Below, in pieces: positions 49,324 through 59,805 of a stretch of DNA of 64,000 nucleotides. The notes beneath the pieces are model-generated. The model saw nothing but the letters and a program-made list of their open reading frames with translations. It did not search any database and was not told the origin of the DNA. This DNA is from Haemophilus parainfluenzae (GTDB taxonomy: Bacteria; Pseudomonadota; Gammaproteobacteria; Enterobacterales; Pasteurellaceae), in contig NZ_QEPT01000005.1 of assembly GCF_003252755.1 (NCBI RefSeq), positions 1 through 64,000 on the forward strand, given 5' to 3'. A program made the translations under genes and the position numbers. The number at the start of each line of letters is the position of its first letter. The first letter of the stretch is position 1.

Positions 49324-49422
49324 ATGACAAGTATTGCAATTACAATGATGATTGTGGCGCTTTTAGTGATTTGGGGCGGCTTGATCTTTTCCTTAATCAG
49401 ACTTCCAAAAGAAGAAAAATAA
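49324..49422 (+). CDS. MetS-like small subunit of NSS transporter, 32 aa
   Basis: A 32-residue single-span membrane protein (TSIAITMMIVALLVIWGG, tail RLPKEEK), starting two bases after the transporter stop; GGAGAATAAAG serves as ribosome binding site. Size, topology and place match the small MetS subunit family. Confidence 0.8.
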   Translation: MTSIAITMMIVALLVIWGGLIFSLIRLPKEEK

Positions 49423-49453
49423 GGTCAAAATTGACCGCACTTTGATATAAGTA

Positions 49454-49477
49454 GGGCGTGCTGAGCACGCCCTTTTT
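49454..49477. terminator. convergent terminator metS-like/cpdB
   Basis: GGGCGTGCTGAGCACGCCC is a strong hairpin with a T-run on the plus strand and A/T-rich sequence on the other. An uptake signal lies just before it. Confidence 0.85.
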
Positions 49478-49479
49478 TG

Positions 49480-51453
49480 TTATTTCGATAAATCGATTTG
49501 ATATACCGCAAAGCCAACTTCGTCAGTGCCGACTTTCTTCATTGGGTATTGCGCATTGTCTTGAATAAATTTCGCGGCTTGTTCGCTTGGCGAGGTTTCA
49601 AAACGCACGTCTAATTTATCGTTACCTTTAATTGCTGCAAAACGCCAGTTTTTATCCGCACTTGGGTTTACATGGCCATTTTTTTCGCTTTCTGCTTTGA
49701 TATAATCCGCAAGAATTTGGCGGTTTTCATCAGGAGAAGCGTAAACAATGTGCGCATCGCCTGTGCCTGGGAATTTATTACCGTAAGCACGATAGTTGTT
49801 AGTTGCAATTAAGAATTCTGCTTTTGGATCAACCGGTTTACCTTGGTAAGTTAAATTCACCACGCGGTGTGAGTTCGGGTTAATCAATTTACATTCGCCG
49901 TCATAACGCGGTGGTTGAGTTAGGTCGAATTCATAATTTACGCCGTCAATCACATCGTAGTTATAAGTACGGAAACCGTCCCAATCAAGTAAAGATTGTG
50001 GTTTGTCACTTGTTGGATCGATTTGTTTAAACATCCCTGCGCTACATTCTAACCATTCTTTCAATTCTTCACCTGTTGCTTTGACAACAACTAAGGTATT
50101 TGGATAGAGGTATAAATCTGCTGCATTACGGAAGGTTAATTCACCTTTGTTAACTTCAGTATAGCCAGTAGGGTCATTTTTACGTCCGCCGGCTTTAAAT
50201 GGTGCGCCCGCACTTAAAATTGGTAAGCCCGCCATTGCCGCAACACTTGGTGCTACCTTTTCCACATAAGCTTTTTGTGCTTGGTTCACAATTTGAATGG
50301 TTGGGTCATCTTGCACTAGGGCTAAGTAGCTATACATGTTATCGGTCGCTTTACCGATTGGCTGTGCCACGAATTCACGGGTGGCTTCATGCACAGGTTT
50401 TAAAAGTGCGGTCAATTCTGCATCACTTTCTGTGGTCGCTTTTTTGTTTTCTGCATCGTAAATTGGACGAAGAGCCGCTTTACCATCAGCCACTAACCAT
50501 TTGCCGTTGTGTTGAGCAAGGGTTAAGTCAATCACACTGATGTTGTTTGCCCAGTAACCTGCCATACTTTCAGGCACGCCTTTCACAGTACCTTTAGCAA
50601 TATCCGCATTGGGTGATTTGGCGAACTCTTTATTCGGGAATAAACGGTGAGAATGACCGAATACAATCGCATCAATGTGTGGTACATCAGCAAGGTAGAA
50701 TGCTGAGTTTTCTGCACCTTCTTGATATGGTTCGTCAGATGGCCCAGTGTGTGCAAGTGCCACAATAATATCGGCACCTTTTTGTTTCATTTCTGGCACA
50801 TATTTTTGTGCGGTTTTCACGATATCGCGCGTTTCAACTTTGCCTTGTAAATTTGCTTTATCCCACACCATAATTTGTGGTGGCACAAAACCGATATAAC
50901 CAATGTTTAGTTTGTGCGTTTTACTTTGGCTATCCACCACTTCTTTCGTTTGAATTACATAAGGTGTGAAATAGGGCTCTTCAGTGCCTACTTTCACTAC
51001 GTTGGCATTGATGATAGGAAATTTAGCTTGTTTAATCGCATCCGCTAAATAATCTAAGCCATAGTTAAACTCGTGGTTACCTAATGTGCCCACTTCATAG
51101 TGCATTGCATTTAAGCAATCTACGGCTGGGTTTGGTTTGCCTTCTTTATAACCTTTAGCCGCTTGATAGTCAGCGATTGGGTTACCTTGGATTAAGTCAC
51201 CGTTATCAACTAAAACGCTGTTTTTTACCTCTTGACGAGCTTGACGAATCAAGCTTGCAGCACGGATAAAACCGAATTTCTCAGTCGGTGCATCTTTGTA
51301 GTAATCGAAGTCAGTCAAAAAACTGTGAATATCGGTCGTTGCTACAATACGTAAATCGACTTGTGTGTCGCTTTTCGCAAAAGCAAAACGGCTCGCACTT
51401 AAGGCTAAAATGCTGCTTGCGCCAAGCTGGATGAAATCTCTTCTGTTGATCAT
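49480..51453 (-). CDS. cpdB: 2',3'-cyclic-nucleotide 2'-phosphodiesterase/3'-nucleotidase, periplasmic
   Basis: A 657-residue protein with a Tat-type signal peptide ([16 protein letters not shown], then SRFAFA). The metallophosphatase domain has [43 protein letters not shown] and [10 protein letters not shown]. The C-terminal 5'-nucleotidase domain binds the base. It releases nucleosides from extracellular cyclic nucleotides for uptake. A perfect CRP site lies about 90 bp upstream. Confidence 0.94.
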   Translation of the reverse strand: MINRRDFIQLGASSILALSASRFAFAKSDTQVDLRIVATTDIHSFLTDFDYYKDAPTEKFGFIRAASLIRQARQEVKNSVLVDNGDLIQGNPIADYQAAKGYKEGKPNPAVDCLNAMHYEVGTLGNHEFNYGLDYLADAIKQAKFPIINANVVKVGTEEPYFTPYVIQTKEVVDSQSKTHKLNIGYIGFVPPQIMVWDKANLQGKVETRDIVKTAQKYVPEMKQKGADIIVALAHTGPSDEPYQEGAENSAFYLADVPHIDAIVFGHSHRLFPNKEFAKSPNADIAKGTVKGVPESMAGYWANNISVIDLTLAQHNGKWLVADGKAALRPIYDAENKKATTESDAELTALLKPVHEATREFVAQPIGKATDNMYSYLALVQDDPTIQIVNQAQKAYVEKVAPSVAAMAGLPILSAGAPFKAGGRKNDPTGYTEVNKGELTFRNAADLYLYPNTLVVVKATGEELKEWLECSAGMFKQIDPTSDKPQSLLDWDGFRTYNYDVIDGVNYEFDLTQPPRYDGECKLINPNSHRVVNLTYQGKPVDPKAEFLIATNNYRAYGNKFPGTGDAHIVYASPDENRQILADYIKAESEKNGHVNPSADKNWRFAAIKGNDKLDVRFETSPSEQAAKFIQDNAQYPMKKVGTDEVGFAVYQIDLSK

Positions 51454-51538
51454 ATGTGCTCCTGTTGTGTGAGAATTGACGGGATTTTAAATCTCTTTTA
51501 CATATAAAGAAAGCGCAATATAAAGTTCTGAAATGAAG

Positions 51539-51554
51539 TGTGATGAGCATCACA
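51539..51554. promoter_or_regulatory. CRP site between cpdB and the argF-like gene
   Basis: TGTGATGAGCATCACA, a perfect TGTGA-N6-TCACA palindrome, 86 bp before cpdB and 132 bp before the plus-strand gene. cpdB is the likelier target. Confidence 0.75.
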
Positions 51555-51685
51555 AAATAAAGGATTGAATTCGGTTGCAAAACTTCACGTTTGGGACAAA
51601 AATAGGCTATCCAATCCGCTAAAAATTAAGTCATTCACAGTAAGGTAGCCTGCATTTATTGATGGCATCCGATAAGGAGATAGCT

Positions 51686-52690
51686 ATGGCTTTTAATCTT
51701 AAAAATAGACACCTATTGAGTCTTGTTCATCATTCAGAACGAGAAATTAATTACTTGTTAGATTTATCACGTGATTTGAAATGTGCTAAATATGCAGGAA
51801 CAGAGCAGCAACAACTTAAAGGTAAAAATATCGCACTGATTTTTGAAAAGACCTCAACGCGAACCCGTTGTGCTTTTGAAGTAGCGGCTCATGATCAAGG
51901 TGCACAAGTGACTTACATTGATCCAAATTCATCTCAGATTGGGCATAAAGAAAGTATGAAAGACACTGCGAGAGTCCTTGGGCGAATGTATGATGCGATT
52001 GAGTATCGAGGCTTTAAACAAAGTACTGTTCAAGAACTTGCGGATTATGCAGGTGTGCCTGTGTTTAATGGTTTAACGGATGAATTTCATCCAACACAAA
52101 TGCTTGCGGATGTTCTTACGATGATTGAACATTGTGACAAGCCACTTCGTCAAATTAGTTATGTGTATATTGGTGATGCGCGTAATAACATGGGGAATTC
52201 TCTTTTATTGATTGGGTCTAAACTTGGGATGGATGTGCGTATTTGCGGTCCTAAAGCCTTATTGCCAGAAGCCGGTTTTGTTGAAATGTGTGAAGGTTTT
52301 GCTAAAGAAAGTGGTGCGCAAATTACTGTCACTGAAGATATCGACACAGCCGTAAGAGGTGTTGATTTTGTGCATACCGATGTTTGGGTTTCAATGGGCG
52401 AACCATTAGACGCTTGGGCAGAGCGCATTAAGTTATTGCTTCCTTATCAAGTCACGCCAGAACTCATGAAGCGTACGGGTAATCCAAAAGTAAAATTCAT
52501 GCATTGTTTACCTGCATTCCATAACAGTGAAACCCAAATGGGTCGTCAAATTGCAGAAAAATATCCTGAATTAGCAAATGGTATTGAAGTCACAGAAGAT
52601 GTTTTTGAGTCTCCGATGAATATTGCATTTGAACAAGCTGAAAACCGTATGCATACCATTAAGGCGGTAATGGTGGCAAGTTTAGCTTAG
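51686..52690 (+). CDS. argF: ornithine carbamoyltransferase (EC 2.1.3.3)
   Basis: The start at 51686 ([17 protein letters not shown]) has AAGGAG; the in-frame ATG at 51659 has no site. The 334-residue enzyme has the carbamoyl phosphate motif STRTRC, ornithine-side HPTQMLAD, and HCLPAFH. Biosynthetic argF and catabolic arcB cannot be separated with certainty. Here it lies upstream of the ornithine decarboxylase cluster, without arcC, so both genes draw on ornithine. Confidence 0.92.
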   Translation: MAFNLKNRHLLSLVHHSEREINYLLDLSRDLKCAKYAGTEQQQLKGKNIALIFEKTSTRTRCAFEVAAHDQGAQVTYIDPNSSQIGHKESMKDTARVLGRMYDAIEYRGFKQSTVQELADYAGVPVFNGLTDEFHPTQMLADVLTMIEHCDKPLRQISYVYIGDARNNMGNSLLLIGSKLGMDVRICGPKALLPEAGFVEMCEGFAKESGAQITVTEDIDTAVRGVDFVHTDVWVSMGEPLDAWAERIKLLLPYQVTPELMKRTGNPKVKFMHCLPAFHNSETQMGRQIAEKYPELANGIEVTEDVFESPMNIAFEQAENRMHTIKAVMVASLA

Positions 52691-52827
52691 GAAAGCTCTC
52701 GTTAAATTGATAACGTTATTCATCATCTAATTTTAATAATAATTTATTTCCGTAGTTTTTGTGGTTTTATTTTATATGAAATTTAAATTTATTTTTTGAT
52801 AACGATCACATTTTTTGAAAAATATTA

Positions 52828-52860
52828 TTGACATAATCTTTGCATGAGAAGAGAATATAC
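52828..52860 (+). promoter_or_regulatory. possible promoter of the speF leader transcript
   Basis: A consensus -35 TTGACA at 52828-52833, followed by gagaat/aatata candidates at 17-20 bp spacing. The -10 is not clear. It lies 40 bp upstream of the leader ORF. Confidence 0.45.
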
Positions 52861-52900
52861 CTAACAAAGGTTAGTTTAGATAAAAAGAAGGATTTTTTCT

Positions 52901-53095
52901 ATGCTACTGCGTACATATATACACAGATACGTCCATACGAAAGTATTGAGACTTTTACGGTTTAATCCGATAAAAGGTCGCTCTTTGATGGCTCATATCC
53001 GTCGTACACGCCATATTATGATGCCGTCTCATCGCTCTTGCTTTTCATACTCAGTATTCGCTTCTCAAAACAAACCATCCAATACGACTCTCTAA
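52901..53095 (+). CDS. speFL: speFL-type ornithine-sensing leader peptide
   Basis: A 64-codon ORF with a good AAGGA site, or 35 codons from an inner ATG at 52988 with a weaker one. The part from 52988 (MAHIRRTRHIMMPSHR) matches Escherichia coli SpeFL (HIRRTTHIM), including the HIRRxxH motif that captures ornithine in the ribosome exit tunnel. Stalling there lets speF be expressed. The 29-residue N-terminal extension (Arg, His and Leu-rich) is not in the enterobacterial peptide. The stop codon lies within the stem at 53086-53124. Confidence 0.8.
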   Translation: MLLRTYIHRYVHTKVLRLLRFNPIKGRSLMAHIRRTRHIMMPSHRSCFSYSVFASQNKPSNTTL

Positions 53096-53124
53096 ACAGA
53101 GTTTTTCTCTCTGTTTAGAGAGTC
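53086..53124 (+). promoter_or_regulatory. perfect 16-bp stem-loop at the end of the speF leader
   Basis: GACTCTCTAAACAGAG (53086-53101) pairs with 53109-53124 across TTTTTCT. A ribosome stalled near the end of the leader ORF would prevent it from folding. It has no T-run, so it is an attenuation or Rho-access element rather than a simple terminator. The 222 bp that follow before speF hold no gene. Confidence 0.75.
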
Positions 53125-53346
53125 TCCACAGATTAATTTCTGAATATTTTTGTGTTGCCTAAAATAGGCAAAAAATATTTTTTCGAAATTAACTTAATCT
53201 TATTTAATTTAAAATAAAAAATTATTACTTTAGTTTTTTTATAAAAAACTAGAGAAGGTTTTTTTATTCTAAATAAATCTATTGTGTTATTAAAATTAAT
53301 AACGCAGGGTAGCTTTACGTCAAAAAATAAATAAAAGGAGTTTATT

Positions 53347-55509
53347 ATGTCAAACTTAAAAATTGCATGTAGTCCAAAAGTTGAACAATATTTCTCTACA
53401 AATAGAGAATTAGTTGAAATTACCAAAACAGACTTTACTGATGTTGCTGCTATTGTGCTGACATCGGGGGATGTAGGTGAATACCTTGAACGTATTCAAG
53501 CAACAAACTTTGGTATCCCAGTATTTGTTGTTCAAACAGAAGAAGAACAAGTTGATCCAAAATTTTATGATGCTATTTATCATATTCAAGATTTAAATGG
53601 TTATGACATTAAGCTTTATAGTCGTCAAATCGAAACTGCAGCAAAACTTTATGAAGAAAAAATGTTACCGCCATTCTTCAAAATGTTAAGTGAATATGTG
53701 GAAATGGGTAATATTGCTTTTGACTGTCCAGGACACCAAGGTGGTCAATACTATCGTAAACATCCAGCAGGTCGTTTCCTTTATGACTTCTACGGTGAAA
53801 ACATTTTCCGTTCAGATATTTGTAATGCTGACGTGAAATTAGGTGACTTGTTAATTCACGAAGGGGCAGCTTGTGATGCACAAAAATATGCGGCTCAAGT
53901 ATTCAATGCAGATAAAACTTACTTCGTATTAAATGGTACATCTTCTTCAAACAAAGTTGCGTTAAACGCAGTACTTGCTCCGGGCGATTTAGTATTATTT
54001 GACCGTAATAACCATAAATCAAACCACCATGGTGCATTAATTCAAGCGGGTGCAACTCCAATTTACTTAGAAACTGCACGTAACCCATTTGGTTTCATTG
54101 GTGGTATCGATAGTCACTGTTTCGAAGAAGATTATTTGAAATCATTAATTAAAGAAGTCGCACCTGAAAAATTAAATCAAAAACGTCCATTCCGTTTAGC
54201 GGTTATCCAATTAGGTACTTATGACGGTACAATTTATAACGCACGTCAAGTGGTAGATAAAATTGGTCATCTTTGTGACTACATCTTATTCGACTCTGCA
54301 TGGGTAGGTTATGAACAATTCATTCCAATGATGAAAGACTGCTCGCCATTATTGCTTGAATTAAATGAAAATGACCCTGGTATTTTAGTGACTCAATCTG
54401 TTCATAAACAACAAGCAGGTTTCTCACAAACTTCACAAATTCACAAAAAAGATAAACACATTAAAGGTCAAGATCGTTATGTAAACCACAAACGTTTCAA
54501 TAATGCCTTTATGTTACATGCATCAACCAGTCCATTTTATCCATTATTTGCGGCATTAGATGTGAATGCGAAAATTCAAGGTAGTGAAGCGGGTCGTCGT
54601 TTATGGCATGAATGTGTGAAAGTGGGTATCGAAGCACGTAAATTAGTATTAAATCACTGTGAATTAATTCGTCCATTTATTCCAACCACAATTAAAGGTA
54701 AAAAATGGCAAGATTATGACACAGAAGAAATTGCAACTAATCTCGAATTCTTCAAATTCCACCCAACAGATACATGGCATAAATTTGAAGGCTATGCTGA
54801 TGAACAATACTTCGTTGACCCATGTAAATTCTTGCTTACCACGCCAGGTATTAGCTTAGAAACCGGTGAATATGAAAAATTTGGTGTACCAGCAACTATT
54901 CTTGCTAACTACTTACGTGAAAACGGTATTATTCCGGAAAAATGTGACTTGAACTCAATTTTATTCTTGCTCACTCCGGCAGAAACCCTCACCAAAATGC
55001 AAACTTTGGTTGCTCAAATCGCCTTGTTTGAAAAACACATTAAACAAGACTCTTTATTAAAAGATGTATTGCCAACTGTGTACAAAAACAACGAAGACCG
55101 CTACAAAGGTTACACAATCCGTCAATTATGCCAAGAAATGCATGACCTTTATGTAAGCCGCAATGTAAAACAACTTCAAAAAGATTTGTTCCGCAAAGCG
55201 ACATTACCAGAATATGTATTAAATCCACATGATGCAAATATTGAGTTAGTGCGTAACAAAGTTGAACTCGTTCCGTTGACTGATATTGTTGGTCGTGTGG
55301 CTGCGGAAGGTGCGTTACCTTACCCTCCAGGTGTGTTATGTGTAGTGCCAGGAGAAAAATGGAGCACTACAGCACAACAATATTTCCTTGCATTAGAAGA
55401 AGGGATCAATACATTACCTGGTTTCGCACCTGAAATCCAAGGGGTTTACTTACAAAAAGACCCTGATGGACGTACTCGTGCATATGGCTATGTTTTAACT
55501 GACTATTAA
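53347..55509 (+). CDS. speF: inducible ornithine decarboxylase (EC 4.1.1.17)
   Basis: A 720-residue PLP enzyme: N-terminal wing domain, then DCPGHQGGQYYRKHPAGR, and the PLP lysine Lys354 in TQSVHKQQAGFSQT, as in prokaryotic ornithine decarboxylases. It makes putrescine. The speFL-type leader and potE downstream mark it as the inducible SpeF form, used for acid resistance and polyamine supply. Confidence 0.95.
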   Translation: MSNLKIACSPKVEQYFSTNRELVEITKTDFTDVAAIVLTSGDVGEYLERIQATNFGIPVFVVQTEEEQVDPKFYDAIYHIQDLNGYDIKLYSRQIETAAKLYEEKMLPPFFKMLSEYVEMGNIAFDCPGHQGGQYYRKHPAGRFLYDFYGENIFRSDICNADVKLGDLLIHEGAACDAQKYAAQVFNADKTYFVLNGTSSSNKVALNAVLAPGDLVLFDRNNHKSNHHGALIQAGATPIYLETARNPFGFIGGIDSHCFEEDYLKSLIKEVAPEKLNQKRPFRLAVIQLGTYDGTIYNARQVVDKIGHLCDYILFDSAWVGYEQFIPMMKDCSPLLLELNENDPGILVTQSVHKQQAGFSQTSQIHKKDKHIKGQDRYVNHKRFNNAFMLHASTSPFYPLFAALDVNAKIQGSEAGRRLWHECVKVGIEARKLVLNHCELIRPFIPTTIKGKKWQDYDTEEIATNLEFFKFHPTDTWHKFEGYADEQYFVDPCKFLLTTPGISLETGEYEKFGVPATILANYLRENGIIPEKCDLNSILFLLTPAETLTKMQTLVAQIALFEKHIKQDSLLKDVLPTVYKNNEDRYKGYTIRQLCQEMHDLYVSRNVKQLQKDLFRKATLPEYVLNPHDANIELVRNKVELVPLTDIVGRVAAEGALPYPPGVLCVVPGEKWSTTAQQYFLALEEGINTLPGFAPEIQGVYLQKDPDGRTRAYGYVLTDY

Positions 55510-55558
55510 TAAAGAGAGATTGTGAGGATCTTCTTCATAACTCTCTCAGCACAAACAA

Positions 55559-55600
55559 AAAAGTGCGGTTAAAAACATCTGATTTTTTGACCGCACTTGT
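55559..55600 (+). repeat. USS stem-loop between speF and potE
   Basis: AAGTGCGGT (55561-55569) pairs with ACCGCACTT (55590-55598). It may reduce but not abolish readthrough into potE, which starts at 55614. Confidence 0.7.
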
Positions 55601-55613
55601 AGGAGTATAAATT

Positions 55614-56933
55614 ATGAGTGCTAAAAGTAATAAAATTGGTGTGGTACAACTCACCATTCTTACCATGGTTAATATGATGGGTTCTGGTATCATTATGTTA
55701 CCGACCAAATTAGCCGAAATTGGGACTATCTCCATCGTTTCTTGGCTTGTAACAGCCGTTGGTTCAACAGCCTTAGCTTACGCATTCGCACAATGTGGTA
55801 TGTTCAGTAAAAAATCTGGTGGTATGGGCGGTTATGCGGAATACTCTTTCGGCAAAGCCGGTAACTTCATGGCAAACTACACTTACGGTGTGTCGTTAGT
55901 TATTGCGAATACAGCAATCGCGATTTCTGCTGTGGGTTATGGTTCCGAGTTCCTTGGTGCAACCCTTTCTCCACTTTCTATTGCATTATGGACAATCTTT
56001 ACACTGTGGCTTGCGACCATTCTTAACTTTGGTGGTGCTAGAATCACTGGTAACATCAGTTCATTCACTATTTGGGGTGTAATTATCCCTGTGGTCGGTA
56101 TTTCTATCATCGGTTGGAAATGGTTTGATGGTACGATGTATATAAATTCTTGGAACCCACACAATGTGCCTACCTTTGAAGCGATTGGCGTCTCTATTTC
56201 AATGACATTATGGGCGTTCTTAGGATTAGAATCAGCTTGTGCGAATGCAGATGCTGTTGAAAACCCAGAGAAAAACGTACCAATCGCAGTACTTGGTGGT
56301 ACTTTAGGGGCAGCGGTAATTTATATCGTTTCAACTAACGTGATCGCAGGTATTGTACCTAACCTTGAACTTGCTAACTCAACAGCACCATTTGGTTTAG
56401 CCTTTGCTCATATGTTTAATGAAACAATCGGTAAAGTCATCATGGGCTTAATGGTTATGTCTTGCTTTGGTTCATTATTAGGCTGGCAGTTCACTATTGC
56501 TCAAGTATTCAAATCTTCAGCAGAAGAAGGTTATTTCCCAGCATTCTTCAAAAAAGTTACCAGTAAAGATGCACCAATTGTTGGTATGGTGACTATTACT
56601 GCGTTACAAACTTTACTTTCTCTAATGACAATTAGCCCATCATTAAATAAACAATTCAATGTGTTAGTGGACTTAGCAGTGGTCACAAACGTCATTCCAT
56701 ACTTGCTCTCAATGGCTGCTCTTGCAGTGTTATTGAAAGCGGAAAATGTTGCGCCACAAAAATATAAAACAACCGTTTTTGTTGCCTTTATTGGTTCTCT
56801 CTATAGTATCTATGCACTTTATGCAGCGGGTGAACAAGCGATGTTATATGGTTCAATTGTGACCTTTATTGGTTGGACATTGTATGGCTTTGTTTCTTAC
56901 AAATTTGATCTTAAAAAATCACAAGCTAATTAA
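55614..56933 (+). CDS. potE: putrescine-ornithine antiporter
   Basis: A 439-residue APC-family transporter with about twelve segments. It opens IGVVQLTILTMVNMMGSGII and has WAFLGLESACANADAVENPE, with the Glu that PotE needs for putrescine and ornithine. With SpeF it exchanges intracellular putrescine for ornithine and consumes a proton. Confidence 0.95.
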   Translation: MSAKSNKIGVVQLTILTMVNMMGSGIIMLPTKLAEIGTISIVSWLVTAVGSTALAYAFAQCGMFSKKSGGMGGYAEYSFGKAGNFMANYTYGVSLVIANTAIAISAVGYGSEFLGATLSPLSIALWTIFTLWLATILNFGGARITGNISSFTIWGVIIPVVGISIIGWKWFDGTMYINSWNPHNVPTFEAIGVSISMTLWAFLGLESACANADAVENPEKNVPIAVLGGTLGAAVIYIVSTNVIAGIVPNLELANSTAPFGLAFAHMFNETIGKVIMGLMVMSCFGSLLGWQFTIAQVFKSSAEEGYFPAFFKKVTSKDAPIVGMVTITALQTLLSLMTISPSLNKQFNVLVDLAVVTNVIPYLLSMAALAVLLKAENVAPQKYKTTVFVAFIGSLYSIYALYAAGEQAMLYGSIVTFIGWTLYGFVSYKFDLKKSQAN

Positions 56934-56940
56934 AAAAGAA

Positions 56941-56966
56941 AAGCCTACATTTTCATGTAGGCCTTT
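56941..56966 (+). terminator. terminator after potE
   Basis: GCCTACAT (56943-56950) pairs with ATGTAGGC (56955-56962), then CTTT. Confidence 0.75.
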
Positions 56967-56995
56967 CAAGTGGTAGGTTGCAATAAGCTAAGTAC

Positions 56996-57037
56996 AAAAG
57001 AGCGGTTGAAAATTTAATTGTTTTCAACCGTTCTTTT
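56996..57037 (-). terminator. USS-like stem-loop after rseC
   Basis: AAAAGAGCGGTTGAAAA pairs with TTTTCAACCGTTCTTTT with one G-T mismatch; it lies just behind the rseC stop. Confidence 0.7.
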
Positions 57038-57040
57038 TAT

Positions 57041-57481
57041 TTAGGACAATACTCTCAACAATACAGGCTGAAATTCCGTTTGTTGACCGAGTTTTCGGGT
57101 GTAACGTTTAACCATGACAAAGGAAAGTGCGGTCAAAATAAAGATTAAAATCGCACGCATAAGTTCATTTTCACTGATATAGCTAGAAAGCAATGTTGCA
57201 ACTAATAAAGTGAAAAGCGGTACGATATACATCAATAATGCAGAAAATAACATGGATTTTTCTTCTAGACCGATTTCTACCATTTGGCCTGCACGGAGTG
57301 GCGTGATGGTTTCTAGCGTAAAGATATGTTCACCTCGTTTTCCGTTAAGCTCAGAAAGAGAAGCTGTTCCACAGGCTTCTCTAGCCGAACAAGCTCCACA
57401 GGCGCTTTGTGACTGACATTTCACTTTAGCAAGACCGGTTTCTGCATCATAGCTCATCACAATGGCACTTTCTTTTAGCAT
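57041..57481 (-). CDS. rseC: RseC/MucC-type envelope-stress protein
   Basis: A 146-residue inner-membrane protein. It has an N-terminal Cys-rich motif ([17 protein letters not shown]), then two transmembrane helices ([18 protein letters not shown] and [15 protein letters not shown]). RseC proteins act in SoxR reduction or sigma-E control. It overlaps rsmJ by seven bases. Confidence 0.85.
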   Translation of the reverse strand: MLKESAIVMSYDAETGLAKVKCQSQSACGACSAREACGTASLSELNGKRGEHIFTLETITPLRAGQMVEIGLEEKSMLFSALLMYIVPLFTLLVATLLSSYISENELMRAILIFILTALSFVMVKRYTRKLGQQTEFQPVLLRVLS

Positions 57482-58242
57482 CGTGCTTCTCCCATATAAA
57501 TATCAAAGCGGTGATTTTTGGTTTCACGACTAACATGGGGCGCTTTTTGCGCTAAGAATTCCGCATAATCAGGACGTTTTACCACCACGCGTTTACGGGC
57601 TAATTGTAGCGCAGGTGTCAAGAGTTCATCGGCATCCAAATCGGCACCAACCAAATGTTGGAATACACGCATTTCTTTTTTGACTAGGGCGGATTTTTGC
57701 TTGTGCGGATACATTGGATCCAAATACACCACATCAGCACTATCGATTTGTGGATTAAGTTCGGCAATATGATGAACATTTAGTAAGCGTATATTTTGTT
57801 GCATCATTTCACCTATTTCTGCATCCTGATAAGCGCGGTTGAGGCCATCCTGCAATAGTAAATATACTACCGGATGACGCTCCACTAAACGCACTTGGCA
57901 ACCGATAGAAGCTAAAATAAAGGCATCTCGACCAAGTCCTGCTGTGGCATCAATCACGCTCGGCAATTCTGCACCCTTAATACCTACAGCTTTGGCAATA
58001 GCTTCGCCACGTCCACCACCAAATTTACGACGATGCGCCATCGCACCAGCTACGAAATCTACAAACACATCGCCCAACTTGGGTTCATCCAGTTTGCGTA
58101 GGGCTAGGTGAGTTTCAGTTTGCACCAATGCAAGTGGGCTTTCAGTACAATGCTCGATACCAAGAGGGGCGCAAAGTGCGGTCAATTCTGACAATGTTCC
58201 CGCTTCGGCAAGCAGTTGAATTTTTATTTTTTCACCAGCCAT
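57475..58242 (-). CDS. rsmJ: 16S rRNA (guanine1516-N2)-methyltransferase
   Basis: A 255-residue SAM methyltransferase: [20 protein letters not shown] (SAM site) and [21 protein letters not shown] (catalytic DPMYP), both diagnostic of RsmJ. It overlaps trmA by 19 bp and rseC by 7, so the three are translated as a unit. Confidence 0.94.
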   Translation of the reverse strand: MAGEKIKIQLLAEAGTLSELTALCAPLGIEHCTESPLALVQTETHLALRKLDEPKLGDVFVDFVAGAMAHRRKFGGGRGEAIAKAVGIKGAELPSVIDATAGLGRDAFILASIGCQVRLVERHPVVYLLLQDGLNRAYQDAEIGEMMQQNIRLLNVHHIAELNPQIDSADVVYLDPMYPHKQKSALVKKEMRVFQHLVGADLDADELLTPALQLARKRVVVKRPDYAEFLAQKAPHVSRETKNHRFDIYMGEARC

Positions 58243-59315
58243 ACGCCGCTTTCCATATGATCTGTATAAGGGAATTGATCAAACAGCGCCGCTTTTTCAA
58301 TGCGGTGGGTTTGGCTTAGGGTTTGCAAATTCTCACAAAGGGTATGTGGGTTGCAGGAAATATACAAAATACGATCGTAATTCTGCACCAGTTTTACCGT
58401 GTCAGGGTCAAGCCCTGCTCGTGGTGGATCAACAAAAATTGTATTGCATTGATAGGCTTTTAAATCAATGCCTTTTAAGCGATTAAACTCACGTACACCA
58501 TTCATGGCTTGGGTAAATTCTTCTGCGGACATACGAATAATTTGCAGATTATCTATACCATTTTCCGCAATATTAAATTGTGCAGCTGCAACAGATGGCT
58601 TGGCGATTTCGGTAGCAAGGACTTTACGGAAGTTTTGTGCAAGGGCGATAGAGAAATTGCCGTTGCCGCAGTACAGCTCTAATAAATCGCCCTGAGAACC
58701 TTGAGTGCAATCAATCGCCCATTCCAACATCTTGCAATTCACGGCTGCATTTGGCTGAGTGAAACTATTTTCTACTTGGCGATAAACATAATTGCGTCCT
58801 TTTATCGGTAACACTTCATCGACAAAATCTTGCTCTAAACAGATTTTTTGTTTACTCGCACGACCAATCAGTTGCACATCAAAACCAAGTTGTTGTAATT
58901 CGCCTTTCAAGTTTTCGGCAGCATTTTGCCATTCTTCCGTAAGTTGCTTGTGGTAAAGCAGGCTTACAATAATTTTATTGCTAAGCGTGCTCAAATAATC
59001 AATTTGAAACAGTTTTTTATGCAATACTTCCTGCGTTTTTAACAACGGTAGTAAGGCTTTCATCATGCGATTTATCAGTTCACTGGCAATCGGGAATTCA
59101 TCTACTCGATAGCGCTGCAAGGTGCTTTGATCAAACATGATGTGATAAAAATCGCCTTTATCATGCCAAATACGAAATTCTGCACGCATCCGATAATGGC
59201 TAGTCGGTGAATCAAACACGGCTATTTCTGGGGCGTTAAAGGGCTGCAAAAGTGCGGTCAGTTTTTCAGTCTTTTTTTGCAGGAGTTCGGTATATTGGGA
59301 AATGGGTAGTTGCAT
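58224..59315 (-). CDS. trmA: tRNA (uracil-5-)-methyltransferase
   Basis: A 363-residue enzyme that makes T54 in tRNA. It contains [16 protein letters not shown] (SAM), [12 protein letters not shown], and the nucleophile Cys in [11 protein letters not shown]. The catalytic Glu near the C-terminus (DHMESGVW) is present. Length matches Escherichia coli TrmA. Confidence 0.96.
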   Translation of the reverse strand: MQLPISQYTELLQKKTEKLTALLQPFNAPEIAVFDSPTSHYRMRAEFRIWHDKGDFYHIMFDQSTLQRYRVDEFPIASELINRMMKALLPLLKTQEVLHKKLFQIDYLSTLSNKIIVSLLYHKQLTEEWQNAAENLKGELQQLGFDVQLIGRASKQKICLEQDFVDEVLPIKGRNYVYRQVENSFTQPNAAVNCKMLEWAIDCTQGSQGDLLELYCGNGNFSIALAQNFRKVLATEIAKPSVAAAQFNIAENGIDNLQIIRMSAEEFTQAMNGVREFNRLKGIDLKAYQCNTIFVDPPRAGLDPDTVKLVQNYDRILYISCNPHTLCENLQTLSQTHRIEKAALFDQFPYTDHMESGVWLVKK

Positions 59316-59416
59316 TGATGTTTACGTTTGAATGATAAATATCCCACAGCCCTTGGCAAGCATGGGGATTGAGTAAAAAAGCAAAAGGCAAGCTTCTGCC
59401 TGCCTTTTTAAGTGTA

Positions 59417-59752
59417 TTATTCGCCAGAATAATCTTCGCCGCCAGAAGCCGCTTCGCTCACATCTCCTGATAAGGTGTAAACACGTTTTGTTGTGTTAAT
59501 GCGAGTACGATATTTATTCCAGGTTTTTTCGAAGAAAGTTTCTGGTGCACGTTCACCACGGCAAAAAGCAACAAATTCTTTTTCTTCTTTTGTCGCTGGC
59601 TTGCGTTCGCCTGAATCTAATGCTTTAAACGCTTGACCATATTGCTCTAATACTTGGGATTCTTTGATTGTATAATCACCGTGACGGGAAAATCCGCGTG
59701 GGTAGTTTTTGTCGTCAAAAAAACGACGAGTAACACTGAAACTAGCAGCCAT
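59417..59752 (-). CDS. maoP: MaoP/YifE-type DUF413 protein
   Basis: The start at 59752 ([20 protein letters not shown]) is preferred over 59758 because of ribosome binding site spacing (AGAGAG). The 111-residue protein has the DUF413 signature [20 protein letters not shown]. In Escherichia coli MaoP organises the Ori macrodomain. Here it is about 30 kb from oriC. Single gene with neighbours not functionally linked. Confidence 0.87.
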   Translation of the reverse strand: MAASFSVTRRFFDDKNYPRGFSRHGDYTIKESQVLEQYGQAFKALDSGERKPATKEEKEFVAFCRGERAPETFFEKTWNKYRTRINTTKRVYTLSGDVSEAASGGEDYSGE

Positions 59753-59805
59753 AATCATCTCTCTTCTTTATATTTAAAAACGGCAGGCATTAAACCAATT
59801 TTTTT

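Noticed and set aside
51555-51660. ArgR boxes upstream of argF
   Set aside because: Only weak partial matches to the TGAAT-N4-ATTCA pattern; not enough to claim a site.
53133-53426. Minus-strand ORF between the speF leader and speF
   Set aside because: AT-rich chance frame that overlaps the speF start; no ribosome binding site or family.
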